Part shown: positions 1-11,939 of the stretch, piece after piece
Numbering within the stretch: position 1 is the first letter of the stretch
Layout of the letters: each line of letters starts with the position of its first letter
Assembly (NCBI GenBank): GCA_947179485.1
Contig: OX359250.1
Coordinates: forward strand, 3,431,661 to 3,495,660
Direction of reading: 5' to 3'
From: Allacma fusca
Lineage: Eukaryota > Arthropoda > Collembola > Symphypleona > Sminthuridae
DNA: 64,000 nucleotides
Position numbers and translations under genes: made by a program
The notes under the pieces: generated by a model
Seen by the model: the letters and a program-made list of their open reading frames with translations, nothing else
The model's database searches: none
Told to the model about the DNA's origin: nothing

Positions 1-19
1 TCTTCCTTCAAACGGTTGA
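1..19 (-). CDS. HDLBP: Vigilin coding exon 7, first 19 bases
   Basis: A CGTTTCAG acceptor is followed by 19 bases that continue the KH helix as VNRLKE in the phase left by the previous exon. The exon is cut by the window edge. Confidence 0.75.
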
Positions 20-3000
20 CTGAAACGTAAAACGATTCTTTCATGAGGATCTATTTTTTCTTACCGTGAAAAAGAAGGTAATAAACATGAATACCATTAG
101 CTCCATTTTTGCCGATGATATGCTTGTGGTACTTGGGATCAACATGGATATCTTGAAAATACTTATTTTCAATCAAATCATTGACACATATTTGCAATTG
201 TTCTTTCACGGGTTCTACTTCTTCGGGTGGGCCTTCAATAATAATTTGATTTTCCTTATCCAAAATCTTCACGTCAACCTGTAGACAACAATGATGCAAT
301 ATGTCCGTACAATGTGTCATAACTCAACTCGAGTAATCTTATACGACACGATTATCCATTTTTTAAACCTGGGACAAAACTATTAAACATCAACATTTTA
401 TGTAAGACCATGCTAACTATTATTGCTTTAAAACAGTAAATTATTACGCTGAATCACATTAATAAAGTCATGTAGTAAAATGAAAGGTTAAAATGACCGA
501 AAGTATCGACTTACGTTATTGTAATCTAAAGTAATGTTCTTGATGTTTGCTCCTTTCCTGCCAATAATGTACTTGTGAATCCAAGCGGGGGCTTCAATTG
601 TTCTAGTTATAACACTATTGGCCTTCTCGTAGACCAAATTTAAGGCAGTTCCAAGTGCATCTGTAGGTCCTCGCAGGGTAACAGTTTCTGAAGGTTGGTC
701 GCTTGGAGGTATGTCAACCATTACTCCAGTGCTTGCAAAGATCTCATTGATTGTAGTTCTCTTCGGTCCAATGATGTGTCTATGCTGAGCTTTACCAACT
801 TCAACGGAAATCTGAGCGTAGCGTTCACATTCTTTGTGATATTGCTTTATGATTTCAACGGCCCGTAAAACACCATCCTTTTCTCCCACAATAAAAATCT
901 CATCACTTGGCACAGAAGGAGGTGGGATGTTGATTCGAATACCAGCATTATCAGCTTCCAAAGCTTTAACTTTAACATTGTTTGGACCGCAGATGAAGGG
1001 ATGAAATTTCTTAGGAATCGACAACCTTTCACTGGCTTGTTTGGACTGCAATAATCAAATACCCAGTGAAATAAGTAAACAAAGAACAGAAATAACTAGT
1101 GGCATCAGCCCGTTTTACCAAAGGCAGTAACAGTATGTAAAATAAATGTATCAAGAAACACACATTCCTCCTTCATTAAACTTGTGGGAAACGGTCTAGA
1201 AAAGACTGGATAACGTAAATAATACGCTGGAAGTATGGCACAGAAAAAGGAGAATGTCCTATCTGAAACTCGTTTTAAAACTTCTAATTCTTGAACTCAA
1301 AATGTGCCATTTCTAGAGGTAATATTTAAAAATCAAAAAGCACGGGTGCTGTTACTCACTGATTTAGGTATAACTATTATTATAATTCTCATTCAGTGAA
1401 GCCGACTGTTTCGGGCAAAAACAGTACGCTGAAAAAGGAGGCAGCTTACAATCAACAAAATCTCAGGGTCAAAGCCAAACTTTAAAAGGTGTTGGGAATA
1501 ACCTAAGAAACCCGTTTTTGCTCATTGTCAGCTGTGTGTAGCGTTTCTGAGAGTACAGTACATCAACTGCTTGGGACGTAAACGTCTTAAAGGTGGAACA
1601 TAACTTTTAAACGCGAAAACACATATGTTAAAACACGTTTACGGGAAATATCATGAGATTTTGTCAAAAGTTGTTTTAATAAAATCAACCGCCAAAATTC
1701 ATCTAGGGCGAGATTTTTGTACTCTGAGTTGCTTAAAAATAACCAGTTCGAAATGCACCAAACACTTGTCGCGATTTTTTTCTAAACGCAGATATTCTAA
1801 CGAATTCGTAACCATAAATATTCATAACAAGTTCAGAGGTATTTCACCCTGAAATTATTATTTAAGTTGGAAACGTTTTTAAACCAACCCGTAAAATGAA
1901 ATGAACTTCAAGGGGGAAACAAAATTTTATTTAGTTTTTCTATCCCTAATTATAAAGAGGGTCAATAGTTACAGGTTAGCCTTTGACCCCCCAAAATATC
2001 AAAGAACTGCGTCCCAGAACCTCCTTAACCTCCATTAATCTCACTGTCGGGTGCGAAATTAAGGAATATGCGGGAAATGTGGAATTTTTAAATTGCCATT
2101 TGATCACAGACGTTCAAGTCGTCACAAAAATCGGAAAAGTTGTCTGTGAGTAAGTGTGCCCACGGACACATAGACTTCCCAGTGTTACGAGGCTAGCTTC
2201 TATATTCTGCCTTTAAGTCGGTCCATGAGGAAACAATTATGAATTATTTCAAAACTAAATGTTTTTGTTGAGGCACTTAAATTGTTTCTTAAAATATCTC
2301 AGTGACATTTCATGGTAAAGAACTGCTGAGACACGCAAAAATACGTATCCATTTTAAAACAACATCGCCTTCTTTTGTAAGCCAGCCTTGCTTTAAAATT
2401 TTCGACTTAAGTTCATATCCATTTTAGAACTTTGCTGGATAGAAACTCACTGGGTCTCTTCGGACTAAAGTGACAGATCCAGTAAAGTTTCAATGCATGC
2501 ATTACAGTTACATCAACATCGCTAATAAATGTAACACTACCGTGTTGATAGAGTAGTTAATATTCAGAAATGCTTACATAGGTAAAGTCAAACTACTATG
2601 CTCACACCTTAATATTAAGGTTGAAGTTTAGCGTAAAAATATAATTTATTCAGAACTAACCTTTTCATCAGAAAGCAGTCGGATTCTATGGACGGCTTTT
2701 TCGATTCCTTCACGAGTTCCTATTACAGTAATCATTGTTGAGTCTTCTGAAGGTCTTGGTACGGTAATTTTCGTCGCAGTTTGCTGAAATAGATAAATTT
2801 TGAATATTAAATTCCCAGAAAAAAGGGATTTTATTCTTGAATCACTAAGAAAGTGGATACTTACAGTTTCCAATTCGCTTAGATTGGCACCTCCTCTTCC
2901 GAGGATGAAGCGATGGTGTTCCTTTGGAATTGATACCTGGACCTGAGCTTGCGTCTGGAATGCTGCCAGGATAGCACGCTTGGCCTCTAATACAGCGGAC

Positions 3001-5526
3001 TGTTGGAAAAATAAATAATACAGTTCACTTAACCAAAACGAAGAACTTATACGCAAACACCCATAATACAAAGTGTAATACTTATAAAGCTATTTGACAG
3101 TACGAGAAGTCTTCCTCAAAATAAGATATACTGCGACAGAACTCACTTGTTTTCCAGTAACAAGAAATGTCAATGACTGATCTCTAGACGAATTTGACAT
3201 TTCAATGTGTGCTCCAGTATCCTTACTAATCTCTGCACAATTTCTCATCGCATCCATTTCCCCAAAACTCGAACCATGACTTCGATCACTGCGTTCTTCA
3301 TAGGGAATGTGGAAGACGCTTGTAACAGTATGCGAACCGATACGCATTTTTTGCGACCATTTTGACGAAGCTCCCGGAGAGCTCAAACCAGAAGTGGGGC
3401 CAGAATTAGGGCCGGATGGATTGGGTGGAAGTGCTGGGAAAGCCTCGTCGTACCTGAAAATTCAAATCCGAATTAAAAACCATGCATCTATGCCAGTACT
3501 CGTGTCCAGCTGATGTTTACATATGCATATACTAAAAATAGCTACATAATTAAATTTGAATAAATAAAATATGCAGAAAACACTTGCGGTTTATACTATA
3601 AAATAATAAATATAAATTCTCCGATATAGTACAAGCACGATGTAGTATATAGTAGTAATACACAAGTAGTAAAACAAATATAAATAACCCAAAACACGCA
3701 TATATATATATATCGATTCAGCAACTGCTTACACAATTCATGTTCACAAGGGCATAGTAAATAGACTTTTTGATGAATTTCGGAAATTAATTAGTTTCAA
3801 ATTCAATTATTCCGTATTATCATAAGTTCACGACTATTTGTCCCGCTTCTCGTTTACCTAGCGGTTATTTATACTATTTTCATCTGTGTATAATTAAGAA
3901 GAACATTTTCTAATAACCTAACACCACCTAACGCGAAGCATTCGTAGAACAAAACAAATCAGTCCTGTCCGCACACTTCTTTCATTCGTACTTTATCTTT
4001 ATACTATGGACGCCCCACTTTGCATATGCCCTATATCCTTTGCAGTTGTAGGCACACATATGTGCAACATACACGCAGGGGAAAGCCCAGAAGATCGTAA
4101 TTGATAACGATGATGGTACACGGACACTGAAAAGTCTTTCGAACTAAAAATTTAAAGGCTTCTAAAATCGAAGACTTACTCGATAATCTGTCAGAAGATT
4201 TGACATAACCAAACTGAATTCCCACAATGACTTTTTGGTATTATGTACATGCAAGTAACCTATAACCCTTTTCATATTGTACATATTCGTGATTGTGGAC
4301 GTGTCTACTCTTCAGCGTTCCCCAAGTAGCACACATGAATTTATAACTGAAATAAAATAAAACTAAAAGATGGAAGATTCTACCTTCAAAAAGAATATAA
4401 CAAACAAGGCATTCGAGTGAATATGGGAATTTACGACAGAAAACCCTAAAGCAATTCATAAACTTCTCAACTAAACAGAGGATTTATGTCTCCCATCTCT
4501 AAACGTGTATTCCCCATATGTCTGCTTCAAGTACAATCATGTGGCCACGTCGATGCTCCGATATCCAACATTCAGTCGAGTTTCGTCAAATAACGATAAG
4601 ACCTACACGTGAATATAAGCCTGACAACTTACAAGGCAACCTAGCATGAATTAATACTGCATGAATTTATTCATCACAAAACCTACAGCATATGTAACGA
4701 AATAACGTCGGCCGTATATAATGAATGGGATATTCATTAAATCTAAATCATATTAACTCAACACGAAAAAACGGTTCACTAGAAACAGTCTCTACCTCTA
4801 ATCACCTTGGCAATTTCCCTTCAGTCCTTCACTACTTCTCATGCATACAAACACTCGCACAGTTATACCAACAATATGGAGTGTTACAAAAAATGAATAA
4901 TGGATAAATGATAAATACAAATCAACATCATGTTTAAAAGTAATGGACCCGGTCAGATAAGAAACGCAAATAACATTACACAAACAATACCTAAGCCAAT
5001 ATACCCAAGAGAAAATATAAAAGCAAAGTAATAAATCATGATATATAATTTTAAACGCAAAACCCAAATCTCTTGATTACTTCTGAATCGCAAAACTAGA
5101 ATAAACATTTGTGATTTGATTTTGCAGACTGAACCTATACTGCACTACATTGTGGGCCGCTTTCACAAAACTGGGGTCAATTTTGATCTTAAACACGGGA
5201 CGTACTTCATCTGTACCAGGCTTTCTAATGATACAAAGAGCCTAGGTCGGGCAAAGACCACCACTGATCATTTTACCGACAATTAATCCATAATTTCAGA
5301 GATGTACTCATTAACCTAGTGGTAAACCCTTACAAATGACTTCACACAATTAATTCTAGACCAAATCCCCAGAAACCCATAAATATAAGGACAGAAACGA
5401 AAAATATAGGTAAATAGAACTTGTTTAAAAAAAACACGTCACTCACTGCATGTCGTTATGTTCAACCGTTAAGGGCTCATGGAAGTCCGAGAATGACTGG
5501 GATGAGGAAGGCATTCCAAGGTCCAT
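1..5526 (-). CDS. HDLBP: Vigilin (HDLBP / Dp1 family), multi-KH RNA-binding protein, 5' part of gene
   Basis: Seven coding exons read in frame on the minus strand: 5526-5447, 3453-3147, 2999-2865, 2783-2661, 1045-515, 278-95 and 19-1, all with GT..AG introns; the last runs off the window. They give about 459 N-terminal residues of a protein that is normally about 1,250 residues with 14-15 KH domains. The order matches vigilin: a DEAFPALPP segment, a divergent first KH region with VFHIPYEER, then KH domains with GXXG loops GRGG (163-166), GPNN (235-238), GPKR (308-311), GRKG (377-380) and GKNG (448-451). Family-typical stretches include IPKEHHRFILGRGGANL, RINIPPPS and IPPSD. Vigilin binds tRNA and mRNA at ribosomes and the ER and is linked to heterochromatin in flies. 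The start codon is the only ATG opening the first coding exon. Identity is certain; splice sites were chosen by eye. Confidence 0.97.
95..278 (-). CDS. HDLBP: Vigilin coding exon 6
   Basis: It starts with VDVKILDKENQIIIEGPPE, ends a KH domain and opens the next with VDPKYHKHIIGKNGAN. The donor is chosen at G|GTATTC, leaving phase 1, because the next exon at the window edge then continues as VNRLKE, which fits the family. Confidence 0.9.
515..1045 (-). CDS. HDLBP: Vigilin coding exon 5, two and a half KH domains
   Basis: It is 177 codons, phase 0. It carries three GXXG positions: GPNN (235-238), GPKR (308-311) and GRKG (377-380). The first two lack the final glycine. Flanking KH sequence (RINIPPPS, VDIPPSDQPSETVTLRG) is well conserved. 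Confidence 0.96.
2661..2783 (-). CDS. HDLBP: Vigilin coding exon 4, second half of the same KH domain
   Basis: It is 41 codons, phase 0, and holds TATKITVPRPSED and the C-terminal KH helix GTREGIEKAVHRIRLL. The donor is GTTAGT. The next intron is about 1.6 kb (2660-1046), and I see no further coding or repeat signal in it. Confidence 0.94.
2865..2999 (-). CDS. HDLBP: Vigilin coding exon 3, first half of a KH domain
   Basis: It is 45 codons, phase 0 at both ends, and carries IPKEHHRFILGRGGANLSEL with a canonical GRGG loop. An 81-bp intron splits this KH domain from its second half. Confidence 0.94.
3147..3453 (-). CDS. HDLBP: Vigilin coding exon 2, N-terminal segment and divergent first KH region
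   Basis: It joins exon 1 in phase 2 and ends in phase 0. It encodes YDEAFPALPPNPSG, a Ser/Gly/Pro linker and the FHIPYEER...TGAHIEMS region seen at the start of animal vigilins. This first KH unit has no clear GXXG, as in other family members. Acceptor TTTTCAG, donor GTGAGT. Confidence 0.93.
5447..5526 (-). CDS. HDLBP: Vigilin coding exon 1 (start codon)
   Basis: It encodes residues 1-26 plus two bases of Q27, beginning MDLGMPSSSQSFSDF. The donor GTGAGTG follows directly. An acceptor-like TTCTAG ends 29 bases upstream of the ATG, so the 5' leader is itself spliced and a non-coding exon lies further up. Confidence 0.85.
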
Positions 5527-6052
5527 TTTAAACGAGCCGAGTCGTTACAGTAACACTAGAACAGAAAATAGGAAAGGAGTCGTTATTAATATTTTTCTCC
5601 GTTACATATGATTTTGATTTTCAATCGTACTGTCCCATCTCCCATGTGTGTGGTGACCGAGATAAGATGCCTCACGATGACTACAATGTCCTACAGTGAA
5701 CCTTCATCAAAACTAACCACTGCTTAAAGGCAGTCCTCGCCTTTTTAAAAGCAGATGACTCTAGCCTTACGTGGAACCCAACAGTTAAATGTTTAACTAT
5801 ATTTGACATAAAGTGGCATGAGCACCATCAACAACCATACCTACACACGCCGAGTCTCGTATGTCTGACCCAACTTCGTCACTCTTATCATACCTTCTCA
5901 CATCCTACTCCTCACAAATAATTTTTTTTAATTAACGCCGATTTAGAATTCAGAAAATGACTTACAGTACTGTATTCCCGATAATCCGTCCAGGTATTGC
6001 TACTTGAGTAGCTCCAGTTTCAATTTTTTTGTACTTACACGATCACGCGACC
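5527..6052 (-). other. Candidate spliced 5' leader of vigilin
   Basis: On the minus strand a pyrimidine-rich tract ending in CTAG puts an acceptor at 5557/5556, just upstream of the start codon. A strong donor-like GTAAGTAC at 6038-6031 could end a non-coding first exon. No TATA or other core promoter element is clear. This is inferred from splice-like sequence only. Confidence 0.35.
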
Positions 6053-6059
6053 TGAAACC

Positions 6060-7390
6060 AAACAAAATATGGTTAAGATTTGGACGGAACAGGAAGTGAT
6101 TTTCCCCTGCAACTATCTCTCATTCTCTGCCCAATTCCTTCACCATTCCTGGAAATTGTATTAAAAAACTATAATAAATAATTACTATGTAATTTACAAA
6201 ATCCGGTAACATATGCCTAAGTAGTAAGTAGTTAATTTCTTGAATACCTTCGAAGGTCAGCACATGCCAACGTATTCACAGCAACTGATCTACAAATTCG
6301 GATAATCTCACTATAGCGAAAGGCAGTAAAAACTCAAGTTCGTATGAGTACTCTGCGAGAAAGGACACGTATCCTAGATGTCTCTCACATCCTCTCTACC
6401 CCTTGCATTATCTTTCGGATACTGCGTTCAACTTTTATTCAAATCACTTCATTCATCCCAACTTCCCAAACCACCAACTTCTTCACCATCCCTTCGTAAA
6501 CATTCCTTCAGCCCTATGCACAATACACGCCCATACATACCCAGTACTACTGACTACTACCACAGCCTATACTCTCGTACTTATGCAGAGTCGTCTCATT
6601 TAATCTTACAGCAAAACGGCCCCGCTTCACCAACCCTCTCGCACGGACTACAGGCAGTACAAGCCTCCGGGCTCCCGTTCTTATTTTATTTCATCCTTGT
6701 TTTTATCAACGAGTCATTTAACCGGACTTCTGCCAGACACACACCTTATTGTATCAAGTCTTATTATTTATTAATTCCTCATCCCTGGAAGGATTTTTAA
6801 ATTGGGAATAGTGTGAAAAGAAACACGAGTTGGAACACACTATTAATAGGGACAGTTAGCTAGTCCTTGTGAAGTAACAGAGGTATATGCCTCAACCTAG
6901 TTTGAGTTGATATGCAACCTTCCTAACAGCACACCGCCATACCGGCACTTGTCATTATCATTGTACTGTAGTACATGTATCTACTGACATGCTTGAATTA
7001 AAATGTCTAACCTAATCATGACTACATCGTAAACAGCATGCGTGGTCAGTCACATAGAGACTGATTATGACATTGTGAGTTGCTGCCCCAGGGTGAAGTA
7101 GCGGATTCTAATTTTGCGTATTTGGCGGACTATTGTGCTGATTGTGAGATGAGATCATAAGAGAAAGGTTTACTATTATCCCTATTTACAAGACCTAAGC
7201 CCTGCTTCGCGGGACCTAGGATGGCTACCATGAGATTTATTTCTGAGATCCATCTGCGATCTGCTCTTCAACAATATTATCACTCTCTACTAAGTTGAAA
7301 GAGTGGGCCGTCTTCGTCTTCGTCTACGTCTTGGTGTAATACGGATTTGAGATTCAAATTTACGCGCGCTTTAGATTCATCCACGACCAC
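6060..7390. other. No gene seen; vigilin upstream region
   Basis: Short open frames here (for example plus 6378-6800) have no family motifs and low-complexity Ser/Pro/Tyr composition. Around 7500-7600 a GC-richer patch contains GTGACGTCA and GGGCGGG, which might belong to a promoter for vigilin. Nothing firmer is visible. Confidence 0.3.
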
Positions 7391-7485
7391 AGCAGGGCGC
7401 AGCTAGCTATTTTGCATGCAACTATTTACTGCCTTACCTATTTACACTTGCCATTCTGAGCCAGCAATAGCTGGCTGTGCAGTGC
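7391..7485 (-). repeat. Small palindromic MITE, copy 1
   Basis: Its right end CCAGCAATAGCTGGCTGTGC and centre match, in reverse complement, the 92-bp element at 14388-14479. The left arm has diverged (AGCTAGCTATTTTGC). It looks like an old copy of a Tc1/mariner-like TA-target MITE. Confidence 0.6.
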
Positions 7486-7739
7486 TAGTAGAACCTTATT
7501 TTGACGATACGCTGCTAATGAGCTCGCACGTGGAGTGACGTCAAACCAGTACAAGCGGAGCGGGCGGGATTTAAATATTCTGTTGGAGAAATTCCTGCGC
7601 ACGTCACACAGCCACAGGGGCTGGCTACATTAGCATCGTATACTAAAGCAGGTTGCCGTAGAACCGTATGTTTGTTTGTGCTTATGTCCCAAAACCAAAA
7701 TTTTAAATTCCGCGCTCAGGGTACGCGTACAGGTTACTG

Positions 7740-7930
7740 GACCTGTACTCAAGGTTTAGGGAAACATTAAGTTGTCGCAGGGCTAGTGGTTGGACCGAAA
7801 ATTTTCGCTTTGATTCTGTCAGGTCCGTCATATATTCTTTATTTAGTCTACGACTGGACTGGACTGAACGATTCTGTCCACAAAGTTGGACCGAACCGAA
7901 CCGTTTCCTCTGGACTGCAGTCCAAGCGGG
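7740..7930. repeat. Word-dense segment (GGACCGAA / TGGACTG), possible MITE remnant
   Basis: GGACCGAA, GGACTGGACTG and CTGGACTGCAGTCCAAG recur in both orientations, the same layout as the hAT-like MITEs nearby. No terminal repeat pair or target duplication was found. Confidence 0.3.
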
Positions 7931-8275
7931 TTTTGCTGATATACAATATTTAAAAGTATACACCTAGTGGCTAATTCCTGTCTATATACCATGTTATTGT
8001 TTTCAATCGGTCAAGATGTGTACAAATGTCTTAAATCGAAACAAATCTTGAAGTACTAGCATAACTTATTTTTTATTTTTATGAAGTTGATTTACGATTT
8101 TATTGTTCAATTTTTCTTTTTTTTTTCTTTTTTTTTCAATTTGTTTTTTTTAATTCTTTTGCAGCATGTGTCTAAACTATTACATTAAACGTGGAAGAAA
8201 ATTAGCTACAAATTTGGGAACTCGAATTTTATTTTTATCATTGCAATGTCTATAAACGACGGGAAATGTTTTGAG

Positions 8276-8771
8276 TAGGGCTTCTACTGGGGACAATTTT
8301 TTTTGTCCCGTCGACAATTCTGTCCCGTCCCGAAATCCTGGGGACAAAAAAATTCGTCCCGATTCAGTCCCGAAATTACATGGGGTCAAAAATTTTGTCC
8401 CGAAACTGTCCCGGTCCCGTCCCGAAAACCTCCCGGTTATAATACTAGTCTTATAAAATGCTCCAAATTCCTTGATTTCTATAAGAATACCTCCAATAAT
8501 AGCGAAATTTTACTTAAAAAAATATTTACATATAGAACCACAAATTTTAAGCGGAACGATTTCCATACATATTCATTTTTACAGCAATAATATACTGTGC
8601 AGGTATTTTTTCTGTCCCGATCTGTTGTTCCTTCCCATCCCGAATTCTTCGGGACAAAACAAATCGTCCCGATTCAGTCCCGAAATAACATGGGGACAAA
8701 AATTTGGTCCCGAAACTGTCCCGATCCCGTCCCGAAAACCTCGGGACGTCCCGTCCCGAATAGAAGCCCTA
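8276..8771. mobile_element. Non-autonomous hAT MITE with GTCCCG-rich ends
   Basis: Terminal inverted repeats TAGGGCTTCTA / TAGAAGCCCTA are flanked by a perfect 8-bp duplication GTTTTGAG (8268-8275 and 8772-8779), the hAT signature. The inner ends hold many copies of GTCCCG, CGGGAC and CCCGAAA in both orientations; the centre is AT-rich and has no transposase. The very AT-rich stretch with poly-T at 8100-8150 lies outside it. Confidence 0.9.
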
Positions 8772-8779
8772 GTTTTGAG

Positions 8780-9677
8780 GAACACTGTATTTCTTTTTAT
8801 CAAATCAACCTTCAAAACTTAAACCGTTTTCGCAGGATATTTTGAGCTGGGTACATTTACCAGTTTTAAGTCTTCTAAAATTGCTATGGAGGGGCACGTA
8901 ATTATTCTAGTTTTATCAAAGATGAATTGCAAAGATAACCTAAATTTTGAAGTTACATGAGGTAATTTTGGGAATACACGTGCAAGGCCAGAAAATAAAG
9001 TATTTCTGCTTAAGACTGTCTGACTAGTTCTGCGGTAATGTTAGACTGAAAACGGGATAAAATTTTGTTACTATTGCGATAAAATGCGATTTATTTCCGA
9101 TAACAAATCCGCCAATTAACGTAATATATTTTACTTATGATAAAGTTTTCAACATAAAATTACACCATTTTAAAACTTCCAAACAATGTAAAGGAATTCC
9201 CGAATTTACAAATGATAACACTGATTAAGAAATCAGTAGGCTCCGTAGATACTACGTACTACATGACTACTCCTAATGCCAGCAACATTGCTGACAGGAA
9301 AATGTAAATAATGAAGGCAGGAAATTGTTGTATGCATGGTGTTGTAAGGCCGCAGTAGGATGCGTGTCACTTGGCGCGTCATGTGCGTAGAATGTAGATA
9401 AAGTTGATTGTTACCAAGACCTCCCCTCGTTCAAATTAGAGAGGAGGTTGAGGATTCATGTGAAGTGTGAACGACTCTATATGCAACGAGACTTGAGATG
9501 AGACTAACACTAACATTACAAAGTACAATGTGTACAATAGTACGGGAAGTACATACTCAAGTTGGTAACGACCCAAATTACTACAGATGTGGATTATTAG
9601 CTTACTGAAGCGCGCTGCCTCGAATTCACGTGATGTACATGGACAGCGTTCGATGACTCAACATTTCAATGAAGTAA
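8780..9677. other. No gene or delimited repeat seen
   Basis: AT-rich sequence without long open frames or recognisable motifs on either strand. It ends at the Helitron 3' terminus at 9678. Confidence 0.4.
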
Positions 9678-9727
9678 CTAGTAACAACCCTGTGCTTCAC
9701 AAAAACAAATACTTGAAGAGGTGAATG

Positions 9728-11763
9728 CAGGGTTGGTCAAATGAAAATGCCCTCGGTTTTATGCCTGCCCGGTTGAAAATGCCCTGAAAATGCTAAAAAT
9801 GCCCTGAAAATGCCGAAAATGCCCAACTTTCAAAATGCCGGGCATTTTGGGCATTTTCGATTCTTTTGTAAATAGTCATTATTTACCGCTCTTGTTTAAA
9901 GATTTTTTTAAATGTCAAACTTCATTTAAAAATATACATTTTCCAGAATGAATTAATCTAAAGCATAGCAATTTGTAAACTGTTAGTTTTCCTACATCGT
10001 TTCTTCCCCTGTGAATTATTAATCTAATTAAGCAATATCCTCAACATCAACTCACCTTCGGACTCGTGAAAAGTAAAACTATAATAATTTTCGTCGTCAT
10101 CTAAAATATTTTTTTTCCAATTCGAGGATTACAGTGATATTTTATACACATGATAATCATGTCTAATTTGTTTTGATGAACTCGGTTCTGGCTTTGTTGA
10201 GAATGATTTGACCAACGCTGATTCTTGTGAACTTAAAGCGATTTCTTTGGTCACATCGTTGCCGAGAGCAATACACGTTTTGGTACTACATTTGGATAAT
10301 TCCCGGTTTACCTCCACTGGGGCTTTTAAACTTTCGTGTTAAACTTCCAGTTTATGGTATAATCCAACCGCTTGTTATGAAAGTAATTACACATTTTATT
10401 TTTACCAATGTCTGGACAATGAAGCTGAATATTGTCATTGATTCGAGGTATCGGGATTAGGGAATGTCGATTGAAAATGCCCTCGCATATATGCCTGCCA
10501 AGCTGAATATGCCCAAAATGCACTCCAACGTGCCATATTTTTGGGCATATTGGCACATTGGGTAAATGCCCTGAATTTGGGCATTTTCGGCAGGGTATAT
10601 TCGGCATTTTGGGCATATTCCACATTTTAGACATTTTCAGCCGGGAGTATTCTGCATTTCTGGTAGATAAAACTCAGTAATACAATCGAGCCAAAAATGC
10701 CACTATTCACTATTAAAATGAAATCCTATTAAAGGCGTACTTGGCAATTTTGTTTAAATGTATTATATTTCAAAAGATACTCGCTGTATATCATACACAC
10801 TTTATATTGAATTACAGATATTGACGAATGCAATTTTGTTGCGTTTTGTATAAAGTTAATCGGAAGACTCGAGTGATAAATAAGTCATCAACAAATCCTC
10901 CTAGTCAGAACTTTGATTGTTTGATTTGTATAACTTTCATCCTCTGTAGCAGTTGCTCCGCCTCTAGCGTAATCAAAATTTCTCAAATTTTCTGACCAGT
11001 GCTTCGAGGTTGACAAAGTTTATTGCATTCCAAAATGTGAGTTTTGTCCAGTAGTAACAACGGTTAGACGTTTTAACTCCTACAACTCCTACAATTGTCC
11101 GCTGACTAGATTTATTTACCTGCGTGATAAACCCGTCGAGTAAATCGTTTTTAGTTATAACGGTGTGAGCGGGGTAGTGTGCAGTAGTAGTAGCAACCAA
11201 TAAAGTCTAAAAAGGTAATCGACCCGAAAATTTGAACTGAATATGCCCAAAATGCCGAATATGCCCAGGAATGAAAATGCCCAAAATGCCCGTGCCGAAT
11301 ATGCCCAAAATCTACGTATTTGCCAAAGGTTGAAAATGCCCAAAATGCCAGGGCATTTTGGGCAGGCATGATGCCCAATATGCCATGGCATTTTCAAATC
11401 GACAATCCCTAATCGGGATTAAATCTCAAGTTAAAATTAAAAAATGGAATGAGATTTAAAATAATGATAATAAAAATTTTATTATAGTGAATCAAGACAT
11501 GCTACAATTAAGGAAATTTCAGGTATGCAATTATAAAGATATTTGCATTGGTTCAAACAAAACATGTATCGAAATTTACCTTGCTAAAAAATAATAGCGT
11601 CCAGGCAGAAGTAACCCAAGAAATGATTGAATATGCCCAAAATGCCTGCCCTACGCGGATTATGCCAAAAATGCCATAGATGCCGAAAATGCCGAAAATG
11701 CCCGGGCATTTTCGGCATGCAAAATGCCCAAAATGCCATGGCATTTTCAATTGGCCAACCCTG
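9728..11763. mobile_element. Non-autonomous hAT element with ATGCC-rich ends (host of a nested copy)
   Basis: Terminal repeats CAGGGTTGGTCAAATG / CAGGGTTGGCCAATTG (right end reverse-complemented) are bounded by a perfect 8-bp duplication GGTGAATG (9720-9727, 11764-11771). Both ends carry dense AAAATGCC / GGCATTTT words. About half its length is the younger element at 10458-11411. I see no transposase reading frame. Confidence 0.92.
10458..11411. mobile_element. Nested hAT element, same ATGCC-word group
   Basis: Terminal repeats TAGGGAATGTCGATT / TAGGGATTGTCGATTT lie between perfect 8-bp duplications ATCGGGAT (10450-10457 and 11412-11419). Its ends share the ATGCC words with the surrounding element but its TIR starts TAGGG, closer to the autonomous element at 32590-35797. 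It may be a deletion derivative mobilised by a related transposase. Confidence 0.92.
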
Positions 11764-11939
11764 GGTGAATGTGTGAGCGTAGAGGCTAACCGGCTTAGGA
11801 ATCAAGCCCAGTCGTGGAGACTTATGCCTAAATCTTGCGCGCGTATTTTAACAATAGCGCGCAAAATTTCGATAACCACCTGCCACACCCTCCATTAATG
11901 TGATTAAGTGGTCATTAATTTACAAGGATATGATAGTTT

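Larger units (their letters stand above)
9678..11930 (-). mobile_element. Helitron 3'-end copy, split by a nested hAT insertion
   Basis: Read on the minus strand, the sequence ends in a hairpin (TGTGAAGCACA), a short spacer and CTAG, followed by host T at 9677: the Helitron 3' signature. The body matches 14200-14380, for example CTGTGCTTCAC, ACTTGAAGAGGTG, AATCAAGCCCAGTCG and ATTTACAAGGATA. In the other copy these blocks are contiguous; here they are separated by the hAT element at 9728-11763. No 5' TC end could be placed, so the upper limit is approximate. Confidence 0.75.

Noticed and set aside
6378..6800. 140-residue plus-strand open frame upstream of vigilin
   Set aside because: No recognisable motif, low-complexity Ser/Pro/Tyr/His composition, no splice signals; likely chance.
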